Shown one piece after another: positions 1 to 5,548 of a stretch of DNA of 6,736 nt (position 1 is the first letter of the stretch; each line of letters starts with the position of its first letter). A program made the translations under genes and the position numbers. The notes below the pieces were generated by a model. It did not search any database. It was not told the DNA's origin and was given only the letters and a program-made list of their open reading frames with translations. This stretch comes from SNAP01 sp049671745. GTDB taxonomy: Bacteria; Bacteroidota; Bacteroidia; Bacteroidales; Marinifilaceae. The stretch is taken from the NCBI GenBank assembly GCA_049671745.1, contig JBATVL010000099.1, positions 1 to 6,736 of the forward strand. The letters are read 5' to 3'.

Positions 1-288
1 AGTTTGCAAAACATTGCCAATAAAATCATATCTATTACTCACAACAGACTTACCATCATGATAAAGATTCTTAACCGATTGAACCAATCTATATTTAGAA
101 TCATAATAATTAGTTGTCGTAATCCACTTATCGCGATTAACACCAAGAACTCTTACCTTCCTTCCTGTAACAAGTCCTTTGACTTTAGTTGAATGGTTTT
201 TTGCACATGACATTTCAACTCCTTCTTCAAAAGAGATAGCCCAATTGACAAGATAATCATCATAATGACTATAAACGTATTTATTCAT
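1..288 (-). CDS. Rhs/YD-repeat protein fragment, N-terminal side of the core (continues past the left edge)
   Basis: The frame starts at ATG 288, with an in-frame TAG a few codons upstream, and stays open to base 1 (96 codons). Residues about 37-96 read like the region that opens the YD-repeat core in Bacteroidetes Rhs proteins: a VKGLVTGRKVRVLG stretch, then NYYDSKYRLVQSV, then VVSNRYDFIGNVLQT. The first 35 residues (MNKYVYSHYDDYLVNW...) are less certain and may be ordinary Rhs sequence or a junction with foreign sequence. It is a fragment, because the long N-terminal part of an Rhs protein is absent: only 31 bases separate this ATG from the stop of the preceding immunity gene. No convincing ribosome-binding site is visible, so expression is doubtful. 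It represents an earlier part of the core than the other Rhs fragments in this window. The family assignment is fairly sure; whether it is a functional gene is not. Confidence 0.7.
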   Translation of the reverse strand, partial: MNKYVYSHYDDYLVNWAISFEEGVEMSCAKNHSTKVKGLVTGRKVRVLGVNRDKWITTTNYYDSKYRLVQSVKNLYHDGKSVVSNRYDFIGNVLQT

Positions 289-319
289 CTTCAACTAAAT
301 TGAGGAAGAACCACTTATT

Positions 320-859
320 TTAGGACGAGACACTGTGTGTTAAGCTCAATACATCCATCCCTCTATCATCATATATATTTACCACTTTTGTCAAATCACT
401 TTTAACATAAAAGACACTGCAAGGCATAACTGGCTCAACATTCTGCAAATCTATAGCTAAAGTTTCAGCAATATATTTTTGTAAATTATCTCCACAATCT
501 TCAAAGAAAATATAATATGCATATAATTCTTCCTCTTCAATATATCTAGTAAATGAAACATTATTGCTTGGAATCTGTATTCCACACTCCTTTATTGATT
601 CTAAATCTTCCGATAAATCATTATCACATTCTTCTTCAAAATACAAAACAAGACAAACAAAGTATTTCTCACCAAGTAAAGTCCTTAACTTACGTGTTAA
701 ATATTTTTTTAGATATATATATAACTCGAGTTCCTTTAAATTCAGTTCATCAAAGTACTCTCTATCAACTTTTTCAAACTTATTATACAATCCTAAAGAA
801 AATAACAATTTTATATCATATTTATTTTCTAAGAGACTTATTGCACTATTTACATCCAT
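320..859 (-). CDS. DUF3885-like protein, probable immunity protein of an Rhs toxin
   Basis: A 179-residue soluble protein without a signal peptide or membrane helix. The C-terminal half has the pattern I associate with the DUF3885 family: a tyrosine-rich strand (EEELYAYYIFFED, about 108-120), a helix (LQKYIAETLAIDL, about 125-137), a strand (CSVFYVKSDLTKVVN), and the signature YDDRGMDVLS near the end. DUF3885-type proteins occur as immunity-like genes beside polymorphic toxins; that is family knowledge, not shown here. The protein stops about nine residues after the signature, whereas family members as I recall them run on for another 20 or so residues, so the C-terminus may be clipped. The start at 859 lies ten bases after the stop of a broken toxin end (870..1073), with AAAAGG upstream. 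Its position as the gene after a toxin tip supports an immunity role. It would neutralise a toxin acting in the cytoplasm, by inference. Confidence 0.6.
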   Translation of the reverse strand: MDVNSAISLLENKYDIKLLFSLGLYNKFEKVDREYFDELNLKELELYIYLKKYLTRKLRTLLGEKYFVCLVLYFEEECDNDLSEDLESIKECGIQIPSNNVSFTRYIEEEELYAYYIFFEDCGDNLQKYIAETLAIDLQNVEPVMPCSVFYVKSDLTKVVNIYDDRGMDVLSLTHSVSS

Positions 860-869
860 AATTAATCGC

Positions 870-1073
870 TTACCTTTTGAAACTCATTATTCTTAAAACA
901 CCAGTTTCTCTTTTTGCATTATTATCAAATTTCTTCCCAGCATTCTTCGCATCACCAGTAACTTCACTAAGAGTATTTAAGGCCTTATTTCCATCTTTTA
1001 TATTATGAAAAAATATTATTCAAATCGAAGGAACAAACTCCTCATTTGTAAGATCTGTAGACATATTACAGGA
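870..1073 (-). pseudogene. Broken C-terminal end of an Rhs toxin tip
   Basis: A single minus-strand frame runs from about 1073 to a TAA at 870-872 but is interrupted by a TGA at 1020-1022. Before the stop it reads NMSTDLTNEEFVPSI; after it, IIFFHNIKDGNKALN, then LSEVTGDAKNAGKKFDNNA and a basic end (KRETGVLRIMSFKR). The second part has normal protein-like composition and ends ten bases before the start of the DUF3885-like gene, exactly where a toxin C-terminus is expected. Further upstream a different frame (RMSYVSNPV, around 1078-1104) may be another piece of the same gene, which would imply a frameshift as well. No Rhs core precedes it, so only the last 50 to 65 residues of the toxin survive. 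I do not recognise the toxin family. The reading as a remnant rests on position and frame continuity. Confidence 0.5.
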
Positions 1074-1114
1074 TTAGACACATAGCTCATTCTTGAGGAG
1101 AGTAGATTTAATTC

Positions 1115-1483
1115 TCAATAACTTATCCCGTAATGCCTTAATTTATACAAAAGGTCTAAATTAAATAATTCAATAATCCAAACTCCATCATTACACTTAA
1201 TTTGATAGTTAATCTTATCAGTAATACATATCCATTCAATATTTATTTTAGTTTCATAAAAAAAACTGCTGTATTCGTCTTCAATTTCTTCCTTTTCAAT
1301 TACAATTTTTCCATTCCTTAAAATCATGTATTGAAAATACCAATAATCACTACTAAATTTAGAGTTAAATCTATTATAAGGAGAGACTTCAAGCTCTCCA
1401 GATATTTCAATTTCGGTCGAAATAGAAAATAAATTTCTAAAGTGCATCAAATTTTTAACATCAGTAACTACATTATATTTCAT
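1115..1483 (-). CDS. Small soluble protein, probable immunity protein of cassette 3
   Basis: A 122-residue protein starting MKYNVVTDVKNLMHF and ending LLYKLRHYGISY. It has no signal peptide or membrane helix. It is rich in Tyr, Ile, Glu and aromatic residues and seems to be mostly beta strand (for example YWYFQYMILRNGKIVIEKEE, then INIEWICITDKINYQIKC). I do not recognise the family. The ATG at 1483 lies two bases after the TAA of the Rhs fragment, and an AAGGAAAA stretch just upstream can serve as ribosome-binding site, so the two genes were made as a coupled pair. That tight coupling, the size and the absence of export signals fit an immunity protein against a cytoplasmic toxin, probably a nuclease or similar, though this is inference. 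Almost all of the partner toxin is missing, so the gene is now in effect an orphan. No clear terminator follows. Confidence 0.6.
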   Translation of the reverse strand: MKYNVVTDVKNLMHFRNLFSISTEIEISGELEVSPYNRFNSKFSSDYWYFQYMILRNGKIVIEKEEIEDEYSSFFYETKINIEWICITDKINYQIKCNDGVWIIELFNLDLLYKLRHYGISY

Positions 1484-1485
1484 TG

Positions 1486-1809
1486 TTATTTTCCTTTTTT
1501 TCTCCTTCCATCCCTATAGTATGGATGCTTATGAGGATTTGACTTTCCTGATTCATTATACTTAATATCCTTTATCCCCTTATTCAAATCACGAGTCATA
1601 TTTCCATTAGTATCATAAAGATACTCAGCATCAACAGAAGCACCATTCTTAAAACCACTAGAAGAACCTGCATCCTCAACTCTCTTCAACTGATTTCCAG
1701 AATATCCATAAAGCAAATCATCCATATTAACAGTCTTCTTAGCCTTGACATCAAAAGCATTTCGACTCAAACTAAGAATATCACCATTAAACATATATTT
1801 AATGATCAT
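1486..1809 (-). pseudogene. Rhs core fragment fused by an internal deletion to the last residues of a toxin tip
   Basis: The 107-codon frame begins MIIKYMFNGDILSLSRNAFD, continues with the YD-repeat core (LLYGYSGNQLKRVEDAG, then YLYDTNGNMTRDLNK), and reaches KDIKYNE. In cassettes 1 and 2 that motif is followed by LNLPESISFADG and roughly 175 more conserved residues. Here it passes directly, at about base 1550, into a short basic His-containing end (SGKSNPHKHPYYRDGRRKKG). The DPLSESYYGLSPYGYC module and the body of the tip are therefore absent. The last 60 bases of core match cassettes 1 and 2 almost exactly, which supports an in-frame deletion rather than divergence. There is an ATG at 1809, but the fragment starts in the middle of the core and cannot make a working toxin. 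It keeps its coupled immunity gene (1115..1483). The toxin family of the tail is not recognised. Confidence 0.7.
1551..1617. repeat. Third short copy of the Rhs core repeat
   Basis: These bases match 4759..4825 and, for the part that is in the window, 6685..6736, with only one or two substitutions. It covers the codons for YDTNGNMTRDLNKGIKDIKY. The match ends abruptly at about 1550, where the cassette 3 fragment passes into an unrelated toxin end. Confidence 0.85.
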
Positions 1810-1813
1810 AAAG

Positions 1814-2152
1814 CTACTTACACTTTAAAGTTGGACAATCATACCATCCCATTGCTACACTTGTTCTAATCTTCTTATAATTAGTCAAATTATCCTTGTA
1901 GAAATAATAATCAACGCCCTCTTTTGAATCATCTATTATATATTCAGTAAGAGTAACAATACCATTTACATTTGTAGAGTCAATATGATTATATTGAGAT
2001 AATTTGAAAATAAGCTCTTTTGTAAGAGCTGAATTTGAATCATTACAAATGAAAAGTTTATTAGTGCTCCCAACTATTGATACTCCTAAAATCTTTTTTA
2101 TACAAAGCACTGCTATTGAGAAAAACATATATAGCATTCCTAATAGCCTCAT
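1814..2152 (-). CDS. Small membrane-anchored protein, possible orphan immunity protein
   Basis: Counted from ATG 2152 the protein has 112 residues: a hydrophobic segment at about 5-23 (LYMFFSIAVLCIKK), then a polar domain with NKLFICNDSNSALTKELIF, a Thr/Asn-rich middle, DDSKEGVDYYFYKDN and the end WYDCPTLKCK. It looks like a single N-terminal anchor with an exported domain. I prefer 2152 to the longer frame opened by a TTG at 2206, because that TTG lies inside a terminator-like hairpin. Codons for M6 and M9 are also possible starts, and the ribosome-binding site is weak. I do not recognise a family. The gene follows another membrane-anchored orphan, and its stop lies four bases before the first ATG of the cassette 3 Rhs fragment. 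It has no toxin of its own. An immunity role is inferred from the neighbourhood only; an unrelated small membrane protein is possible. Confidence 0.5.
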   Translation of the reverse strand: MRLLGMLYMFFSIAVLCIKKILGVSIVGSTNKLFICNDSNSALTKELIFKLSQYNHIDSTNVNGIVTLTEYIIDDSKEGVDYYFYKDNLTNYKKIRTSVAMGWYDCPTLKCK

Positions 2153-2181
2153 TATACTTACCGAAAGCTGAATATATATAA

Positions 2182-2213
2182 AGCCCTCAAGAACAAATAT
2201 ATTCAAGAGGGTT
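2182..2213 (-). terminator. Hairpin, probable terminator after the 2244..2744 gene
   Basis: The two arms CCCTC and GAGGG pair, then two A-A (T-T on the minus strand) mismatches, then GAA pairs with TTC around an eight-base AT loop. On the minus strand the hairpin is followed by TTTATATATATT, a weak U-tract. It lies 31 bases after the stop of the preceding gene. The loop also contains TATATTTG (minus strand, 2201 to 2194), which fits the Bacteroidetes -7 pattern TAnnTTTG, so an overlapping promoter for the next gene cannot be excluded. Confidence 0.45.
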
Positions 2214-2243
2214 CAGCAGCATAAAAGATATAAATAATTACAA

Positions 2244-2744
2244 TTAATTCTCTTTTAACGCATATGCAATTGAAGGTTTGTTCATTTTATAATAAATTTT
2301 ATAAGTACTAAAATCTAGAGAGTCTAAATCTAATTTAGTTTCTTGGAATTTCTCATATTCTACATCACCTACAACATATTCAAAATAAATAAAACCACCT
2401 TTCTCTTTAAAAACTAAAGGTTTAATTTCAATAAATTTACTTAAATCAACAATAGGTTCATCATATGCGATATAAAATAAATCATCATATTTATAATAAT
2501 GATATACCTTAAATAGCTCACCATTCTCTATAGTACTATAAGGCTTTGATCTAATTAATCTTTTATTGTTTCCGTCAAACGACACATCACAAAAAACATC
2601 TCCGCCATTTCTAGTTATTTCACAAATATAAACATCACCTTTTTCTCTTATTTCTGCATATTTAGATGAATCTTTAAAACTTAAATAAACTGCTGCAAGA
2701 ATAACAGATAAGCATATAACTATCGTTGTAATATTGTTTCTCAT
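2244..2744 (-). CDS. Membrane-anchored protein with an exported domain, probable orphan immunity protein
   Basis: A 166-residue protein starting MRNNITTIVICLSVILAA. Residues about 5-22 form one hydrophobic helix without a lipobox, so it is probably an uncleaved inner-membrane anchor. The rest is a strand-rich domain: GDVYICEITRNGGDVFCDVS, then ELFKVYHYYKYDDLFYIAYD, and a second part rich in Glu, Asp and Tyr that ends IAYALKEN. The plan (anchor, a G-V-I strand pair, then a strand with a hydrophobic or aromatic pattern) resembles the DUF3592-like layout of the cassette 2 immunity candidate, but the sequences are not clearly homologous. The ATG lies four bases after the TAA of the last block of the broken gene 2749..3204, so they were probably one toxin-immunity or tandem immunity pair. 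A hairpin terminator follows. The role in immunity against an envelope-acting toxin is inferred from context. Confidence 0.6.
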   Translation of the reverse strand: MRNNITTIVICLSVILAAVYLSFKDSSKYAEIREKGDVYICEITRNGGDVFCDVSFDGNNKRLIRSKPYSTIENGELFKVYHYYKYDDLFYIAYDEPIVDLSKFIEIKPLVFKEKGGFIYFEYVVGDVEYEKFQETKLDLDSLDFSTYKIYYKMNKPSIAYALKEN

Positions 2745-2748
2745 ATTT

Positions 2749-3204
2749 TTAATTAAACTCTTTTATAAATAATTCAGAATACTGTAACAAAACATTCTTG
2801 CTTTTAACTCTAACATTTTCTCCACAAAATCGTCTATAATTCAAATATCTAAATGTAAACTCCATTTGAATATCTTACCTGAATGTATTAAAACATTTGT
2901 AACACCTTTCATAACATCCGAATCAACTTTAGAATCACTAAAAAAATCTAAAAATTCGTATAATATCCTTACTCAAATTCTTCTTCTATCATTACAGATA
3001 AATGAAAAGGTATTATTCTGTGATTAAGTGATTGACTTAATATGTGCAAAGTATCAATATTTCTCATCTTCAATGATTCAAGAATAAGATTATTAAACAT
3101 AGATTTCTTAAAAAGTATTGGCTCTCTTGAATCCTAACGTTCAAAACCATATGACTTATCTCCGATATACAAACATCACCAATGATCTCTATTCCCTTTG
3201 CTAC
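2749..3204 (-). pseudogene. Decayed gene with several frame breaks, of unknown family
   Basis: Consecutive minus-strand blocks in different frames read as good protein. From about 3204 a first frame reads VAKGIEIIGDV. Block B (3169 to 2969) reads YIGDKSYGFER, an in-frame TAG at 3134-3136, then DSREPILFKKSMFNNLILES and on through LHILSQSLNHRIIPFHLSVM to IEEEFE and TAA. Block C (2966 to 2841) begins ILYEFLDFFSDSKVDSDVMK and runs to IHSGK. Block D (frame open upstream of ATG 2865, to TAA at 2749-2751) reads MEFTFRYLNYRRFCGENVRV and ends ELFIKEFN. Joined, they give about 145 residues without membrane helices. At least one nonsense change and two or three frameshifts are needed, so it is either a real pseudogene or a stretch of assembly errors. 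I do not recognise the family. It follows the cassette 2 terminator and ends four bases before the next gene. Confidence 0.55.
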
Positions 3205-3207
3205 CTG

Positions 3208-3248
3208 ATAAAAAAACACTCCGAAACAAAATATGTTTCGAAGTGTTT
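3208..3248 (-). terminator. Strong intrinsic terminator of cassette 2
   Basis: AAACACT (3214-3220) pairs with AGTGTTT (3242-3248), and after a single mismatch CGAAACA (3222-3228) pairs with TGTTTCG (3234-3240) around a five-base loop. This gives a long, nearly perfect stem. On the minus strand the stem runs into seven T residues (3216 to 3210). It lies 22 bases after the immunity stop codon, so it ends the cassette 2 transcript before the decayed gene. Confidence 0.85.
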
Positions 3249-3269
3249 ATATTCTTGTAATTTATAAAA

Positions 3270-3674
3270 TTACTTCAAAACATCATTTTTTAAATTAGGA
3301 TTCATTCTTAGAAATATTCCATAGGTACTTTCTAACTCTTCTTTAATTCTATTTTTACTAGGATTACTCTTAACAAAAAGAATAACAACCTCATCTCCCA
3401 CATTTTTTGATAGATATAAAGCTTTTTCAGAATAGTACTTGTTCTTATAAGAGAACCTATAATGATACTCTTCTACTCCCTTGCTACCACGTACTACAAT
3501 ACGAGTAATAACTCCTTTTGTTAGACTTCCATTTTTTGCAACAAATGCAGACTCAATAGAACCTATTAAAATATAAACAAACATAAAAAGACCAATACAT
3601 ATTGTAAATATATGTCCAATATGAATTTCCTTCTTTCCTATTTTTATATAACCTGTTTTATTACTCATTATCAT
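3270..3674 (-). CDS. Single-helix membrane protein, probable immunity protein of cassette 2 (DUF3592-like)
   Basis: A 134-residue protein: a short basic N-terminus, one membrane helix at about 20-41 (FTICIGLFMFVYILIGSIES), then a strand-rich domain with TKGVITRIVVRGSKGVEEYH, YRFSYKNKYYSEKALYL, and VGDEVVILFVKSNPSKN. The pattern of G-V-I strand, Y-x-F-x-Y strand, and G-D-x-V-x-V-x-F followed by a P-S-K turn is like DUF3592-type small membrane proteins, though this match is from memory. The first ATG (3674) overlaps the Rhs stop as TAATG, which indicates translational coupling; a second ATG at 3668 is also possible. The overlap and the terminator directly after it make this the partner of the 3674..4984 tip. 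A membrane-anchored immunity protein suggests that the toxin acts at the membrane or in the periplasm, which is inference. Confidence 0.7.
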   Translation of the reverse strand: MIMSNKTGYIKIGKKEIHIGHIFTICIGLFMFVYILIGSIESAFVAKNGSLTKGVITRIVVRGSKGVEEYHYRFSYKNKYYSEKALYLSKNVGDEVVILFVKSNPSKNRIKEELESTYGIFLRMNPNLKNDVLK

Positions 3675-4984
3675 TAATTTATTTTAACCTTCAAGATCTC
3701 AGATGCTACTGAGAACACCATATTTTGAGGAGTTCCAGATACTGTCTGATTTATGTTCTTAATATCTAATTTTCTCTTCTTTGCTTTCTTTTCAACTCTA
3801 ACTCTATCTTTTCTACTAAGAGTTGTTCCTTTTTTCTTAGCTTTGATTCTTGCCTTTTTTACAGCTCCTTTAGTTGAAGATGCCTTAAACATTTTGACCT
3901 TAGGAGTAGGTAATACCTCACCAACCTTTCCTAAACTTAAACCAATTGCAGTATTTTTAACAACTTCTCCTACAGAGTTCACTTTAAAACCATCTAATTT
4001 AAAATCAATAGCATTTCTTGTTATTTCAGATCCAATTATAACAGCTACTTTTAGACTAGTTTTCTTTATTGCTGAACCACCGCTCGTAAGAGCTCCCTCA
4101 ATAGCAGATACTGCAAGATCTCCGTAATCAAGATTTTCATATAAATTTTCTATTCTAAATCCACCATCTTTAAAAGCGTTTGAAGCAACTTGTCCAACAT
4201 AATCAGTAGCAACTCCAATCAAGGCTCCAACAACAAAATTAATCCACTCACCATTCTCGTCTCTACAAGCAATTGGACTACCTGCGCAATATCCATAAGG
4301 AGACAAACCATAATAAGATTCAGACAAAGGATCAACAGTCATAAACCTACCCAAATCAGCAGAATACATACGAGCTCCATAATCAAACCAATCAGTACCT
4401 TCCTGCTTTTCTTTGCCATTATAAAGATACTTATTATCAGGCGAACCAGCTTGAGCAAAAACACCACCAAAAGGATAATAATCACTCTGCTGCTTAACCG
4501 TTCCAACACTATCTACAACAGCCCGAACATTACCAAGATGATCACAAATATTATACTCATAAACAGAAGAATCGGTACCAACAACATAACGCCCCTCAGA
4601 ATTCAAGATATAAGATAACTTTCCATCCTCATAAACAAAACCACAGCAATAAGAAATAGTCTTGCCACCAACAATATTCTGCAACTTCTCTCCAGCAGCA
4701 CTATAAATATAAGAAATCTTCCTACCATCCGCAAAAGAAATCGACTCAGGCAAATTCAATTCATTATACTTAATATCCTTTATTCCCTTATTCAAATCAC
4801 GAGTCATATTTCCATTAGCATCATAAGAAATTCCCGATACATCATACTTGTCAACATCAACTAAACCAGAACCATTAGCATAATCAGCTGTCTTCAATCG
4901 AGAAATGCCGTCATAAGAAAAAGCATAGGCTTGATTATTCTCATTACCACTTATATTTTTATCAGTATCAGCAAACTGGGCTAT
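3674..4984 (-). CDS. Orphan Rhs C-terminal fragment with toxin tip (cassette 2), no evident start codon
   Basis: The frame is open from 4984 (after a TAA at 4985-4987) to the TAA at 3674-3676, 437 codons. Rhs core sequence is visible from the first codons (AQFADTDKNISGN, AYAFSYDGISRLKTADYANG) through DHLGNVRAVVD, YYPFGG, YLYNGKEKQEG, DYGARMYSADLGR and DPLSESYYGLSPYGYC. The core ends at about INFVVGA. The tip then has a linker seen in related tips (ATDYVGQVASN, LAVSAIEGALTSGG) and ends in a strongly basic segment (KKARIKAKKKG, RVRVEKKAKKRK) followed by NQTVSGTPQNMVF. No known catalytic motif is recognised. The only early candidates for a start are rare codons such as TTG 4897, which lies inside core homology, so this is a displaced module rather than a complete gene. 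Relative to cassette 3 it lacks about 60 core residues between two YDxNGN repeats. Confidence 0.8.
   Translation of the reverse strand: MAQFADTDKNISGNENNQAYAFSYDGISRLKTADYANGSGLVDVDKYDVSGISYDANGNMTRDLNKGIKDIKYNELNLPESISFADGRKISYIYSAAGEKLQNIVGGKTISYCCGFVYEDGKLSYILNSEGRYVVGTDSSVYEYNICDHLGNVRAVVDSVGTVKQQSDYYPFGGVFAQAGSPDNKYLYNGKEKQEGTDWFDYGARMYSADLGRFMTVDPLSESYYGLSPYGYCAGSPIACRDENGEWINFVVGALIGVATDYVGQVASNAFKDGGFRIENLYENLDYGDLAVSAIEGALTSGGSAIKKTSLKVAVIIGSEITRNAIDFKLDGFKVNSVGEVVKNTAIGLSLGKVGEVLPTPKVKMFKASSTKGAVKKARIKAKKKGTTLSRKDRVRVEKKAKKRKLDIKNINQTVSGTPQNMVFSVASEILKVKIN
4227..4810. repeat. Direct repeat of the Rhs core end, copy in cassette 2
   Basis: This stretch aligns with 6153..6736 without gaps. 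Landmarks at both ends (CCAACAACAAAATTAATCC at the left, GAGTCATATT at the right) have the same offset of 1,926 bases. In protein it corresponds to MTRDLNKGIKDIKYNE through INFVVGA; I count about 17 differences in about 194 residues. A shorter third copy of its right end lies at 1551..1617. Leftward of about 4227 the two tips diverge sharply. Confidence 0.9.
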
Positions 4985-5045
4985 TTATCACAATTTCACA
5001 AACTCATATAAGTAAAAACATACTAATTCATAGACGAATAATAAC

Positions 5046-5088
5046 AAAAAAACAGATAGCTTTAAATCAAAGTTTCAAACTATCTGTT
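5046..5088 (-). terminator. Intrinsic terminator of cassette 1
   Basis: AACAGATAG (5051-5059) and CTATCTGTT (5080-5088) form a perfect nine-base stem with a 20-base, partly self-pairing loop. On the minus strand the stem is followed by seven T residues (5052 to 5046). It lies 85 bases after the immunity stop and about 60 bases before the first Rhs codon of cassette 2, so transcription from cassette 1 should stop before entering cassette 2. The bases between 4985 and 5045 and between 5089 and 5172 show nothing else I can support. Confidence 0.8.
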
Positions 5089-5172
5089 AAGTTATTATTA
5101 CTAATCTATAAGAATACGTAATGTCTATTTAGTATTAAATACTTCAAAAAAAGTCTAAAATAGCACACGACT

Positions 5173-5544
5173 TTATCTTTTATTTCTAACTAATAAGAAT
5201 AAAAAAACAATTAAAATTATAGATATTATAACGATATTTAATATTAAAATAAACAATCGTTGATTTTTATCTAAACCAAGAATATAGGAAATTAGAAAAC
5301 TCATTAAACATACAATAAAAGAAATGACTTCGGATAATTTAAAGGTCTTCTTCATTATAAACTTATTAATAAACACATATAACTGAATAACAATAACAGA
5401 TGGTACAAATAAGCATACAAGCAATGATATGTATTGTAATACATAATCTATCCCTTCAGAATACCCGACAAGCAAAGCTAATATAAAACAGCCAATGTAA
5501 TAGATAATAAAATCTTTTCGAAATAAATCAATCCCTTTAATCAT
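5173..5544 (-). CDS. Four-helix membrane protein, probable immunity protein of cassette 1
   Basis: A 123-residue very hydrophobic protein. Membrane helices are visible at about 12-28 (FIIYYIGCFILALLVG), 35-59 (VLQYISLLVCLFVPSVIVIQ), 70-91 and 97-118 (LFILILNIVIISIILIVFLF), with basic loops at 61-69 and the C-terminus (RNKR). The even number of helices and basic ends suggest that both termini are in the cytoplasm. The ATG at 5544 follows the TAA of the Rhs tip (5549-5551) after four bases, and the terminator comes after it, so it is the immunity partner of 5549..6736 by position. I do not recognise a family. A polytopic membrane immunity protein usually goes with a toxin that attacks or crosses the inner membrane, which agrees with the hydrophobic Gly/Ala-rich tip; this is inference. 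Confidence 0.65.
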   Translation of the reverse strand: MIKGIDLFRKDFIIYYIGCFILALLVGYSEGIDYVLQYISLLVCLFVPSVIVIQLYVFINKFIMKKTFKLSEVISFIVCLMSFLISYILGLDKNQRLFILILNIVIISIILIVFLFLLVRNKR

Positions 5545-5548
5545 AATA

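Noticed and set aside
4..192. Plus-strand open frame at the left edge
   Set aside because: It is antisense to the Rhs fragment, whose motif NYYDSKYRLVQSV supports the minus strand.
553..896. Plus-strand open frames opposite the DUF3885-like gene
   Set aside because: They are antisense to a gene with a recognisable signature, and have no ribosome-binding site or motif of their own.
2194..2201. TATATTTG on the minus strand as a Bacteroidetes -7 promoter element
   Set aside because: It sits in a hairpin loop, the region is AT-rich so such matches arise by chance, and no good -33 element is visible at the right distance; kept only as a note under the terminator.
2153..2206. N-terminal extension of the 1814..2152 gene from a TTG at 2206
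   Set aside because: The TTG lies within the arm of a terminator-like hairpin, and the added residues are not needed; the ATG at 2152 gives a normal N-terminal membrane anchor.
3753..4618. Long plus-strand open frames opposite the cassette 2 Rhs gene (3753..4127 and 4190..4618)
   Set aside because: They lie antisense to clear Rhs core and tip sequence, and their translations are low-complexity hydrophobic or Ser/Thr/Asn/Ile-rich runs without motifs.
4895..4897. TTG at 4897 as the true start of the cassette 2 Rhs gene
   Set aside because: Rhs homology (AYAFSYDGISR) continues upstream in the same frame, so the TTG is internal.
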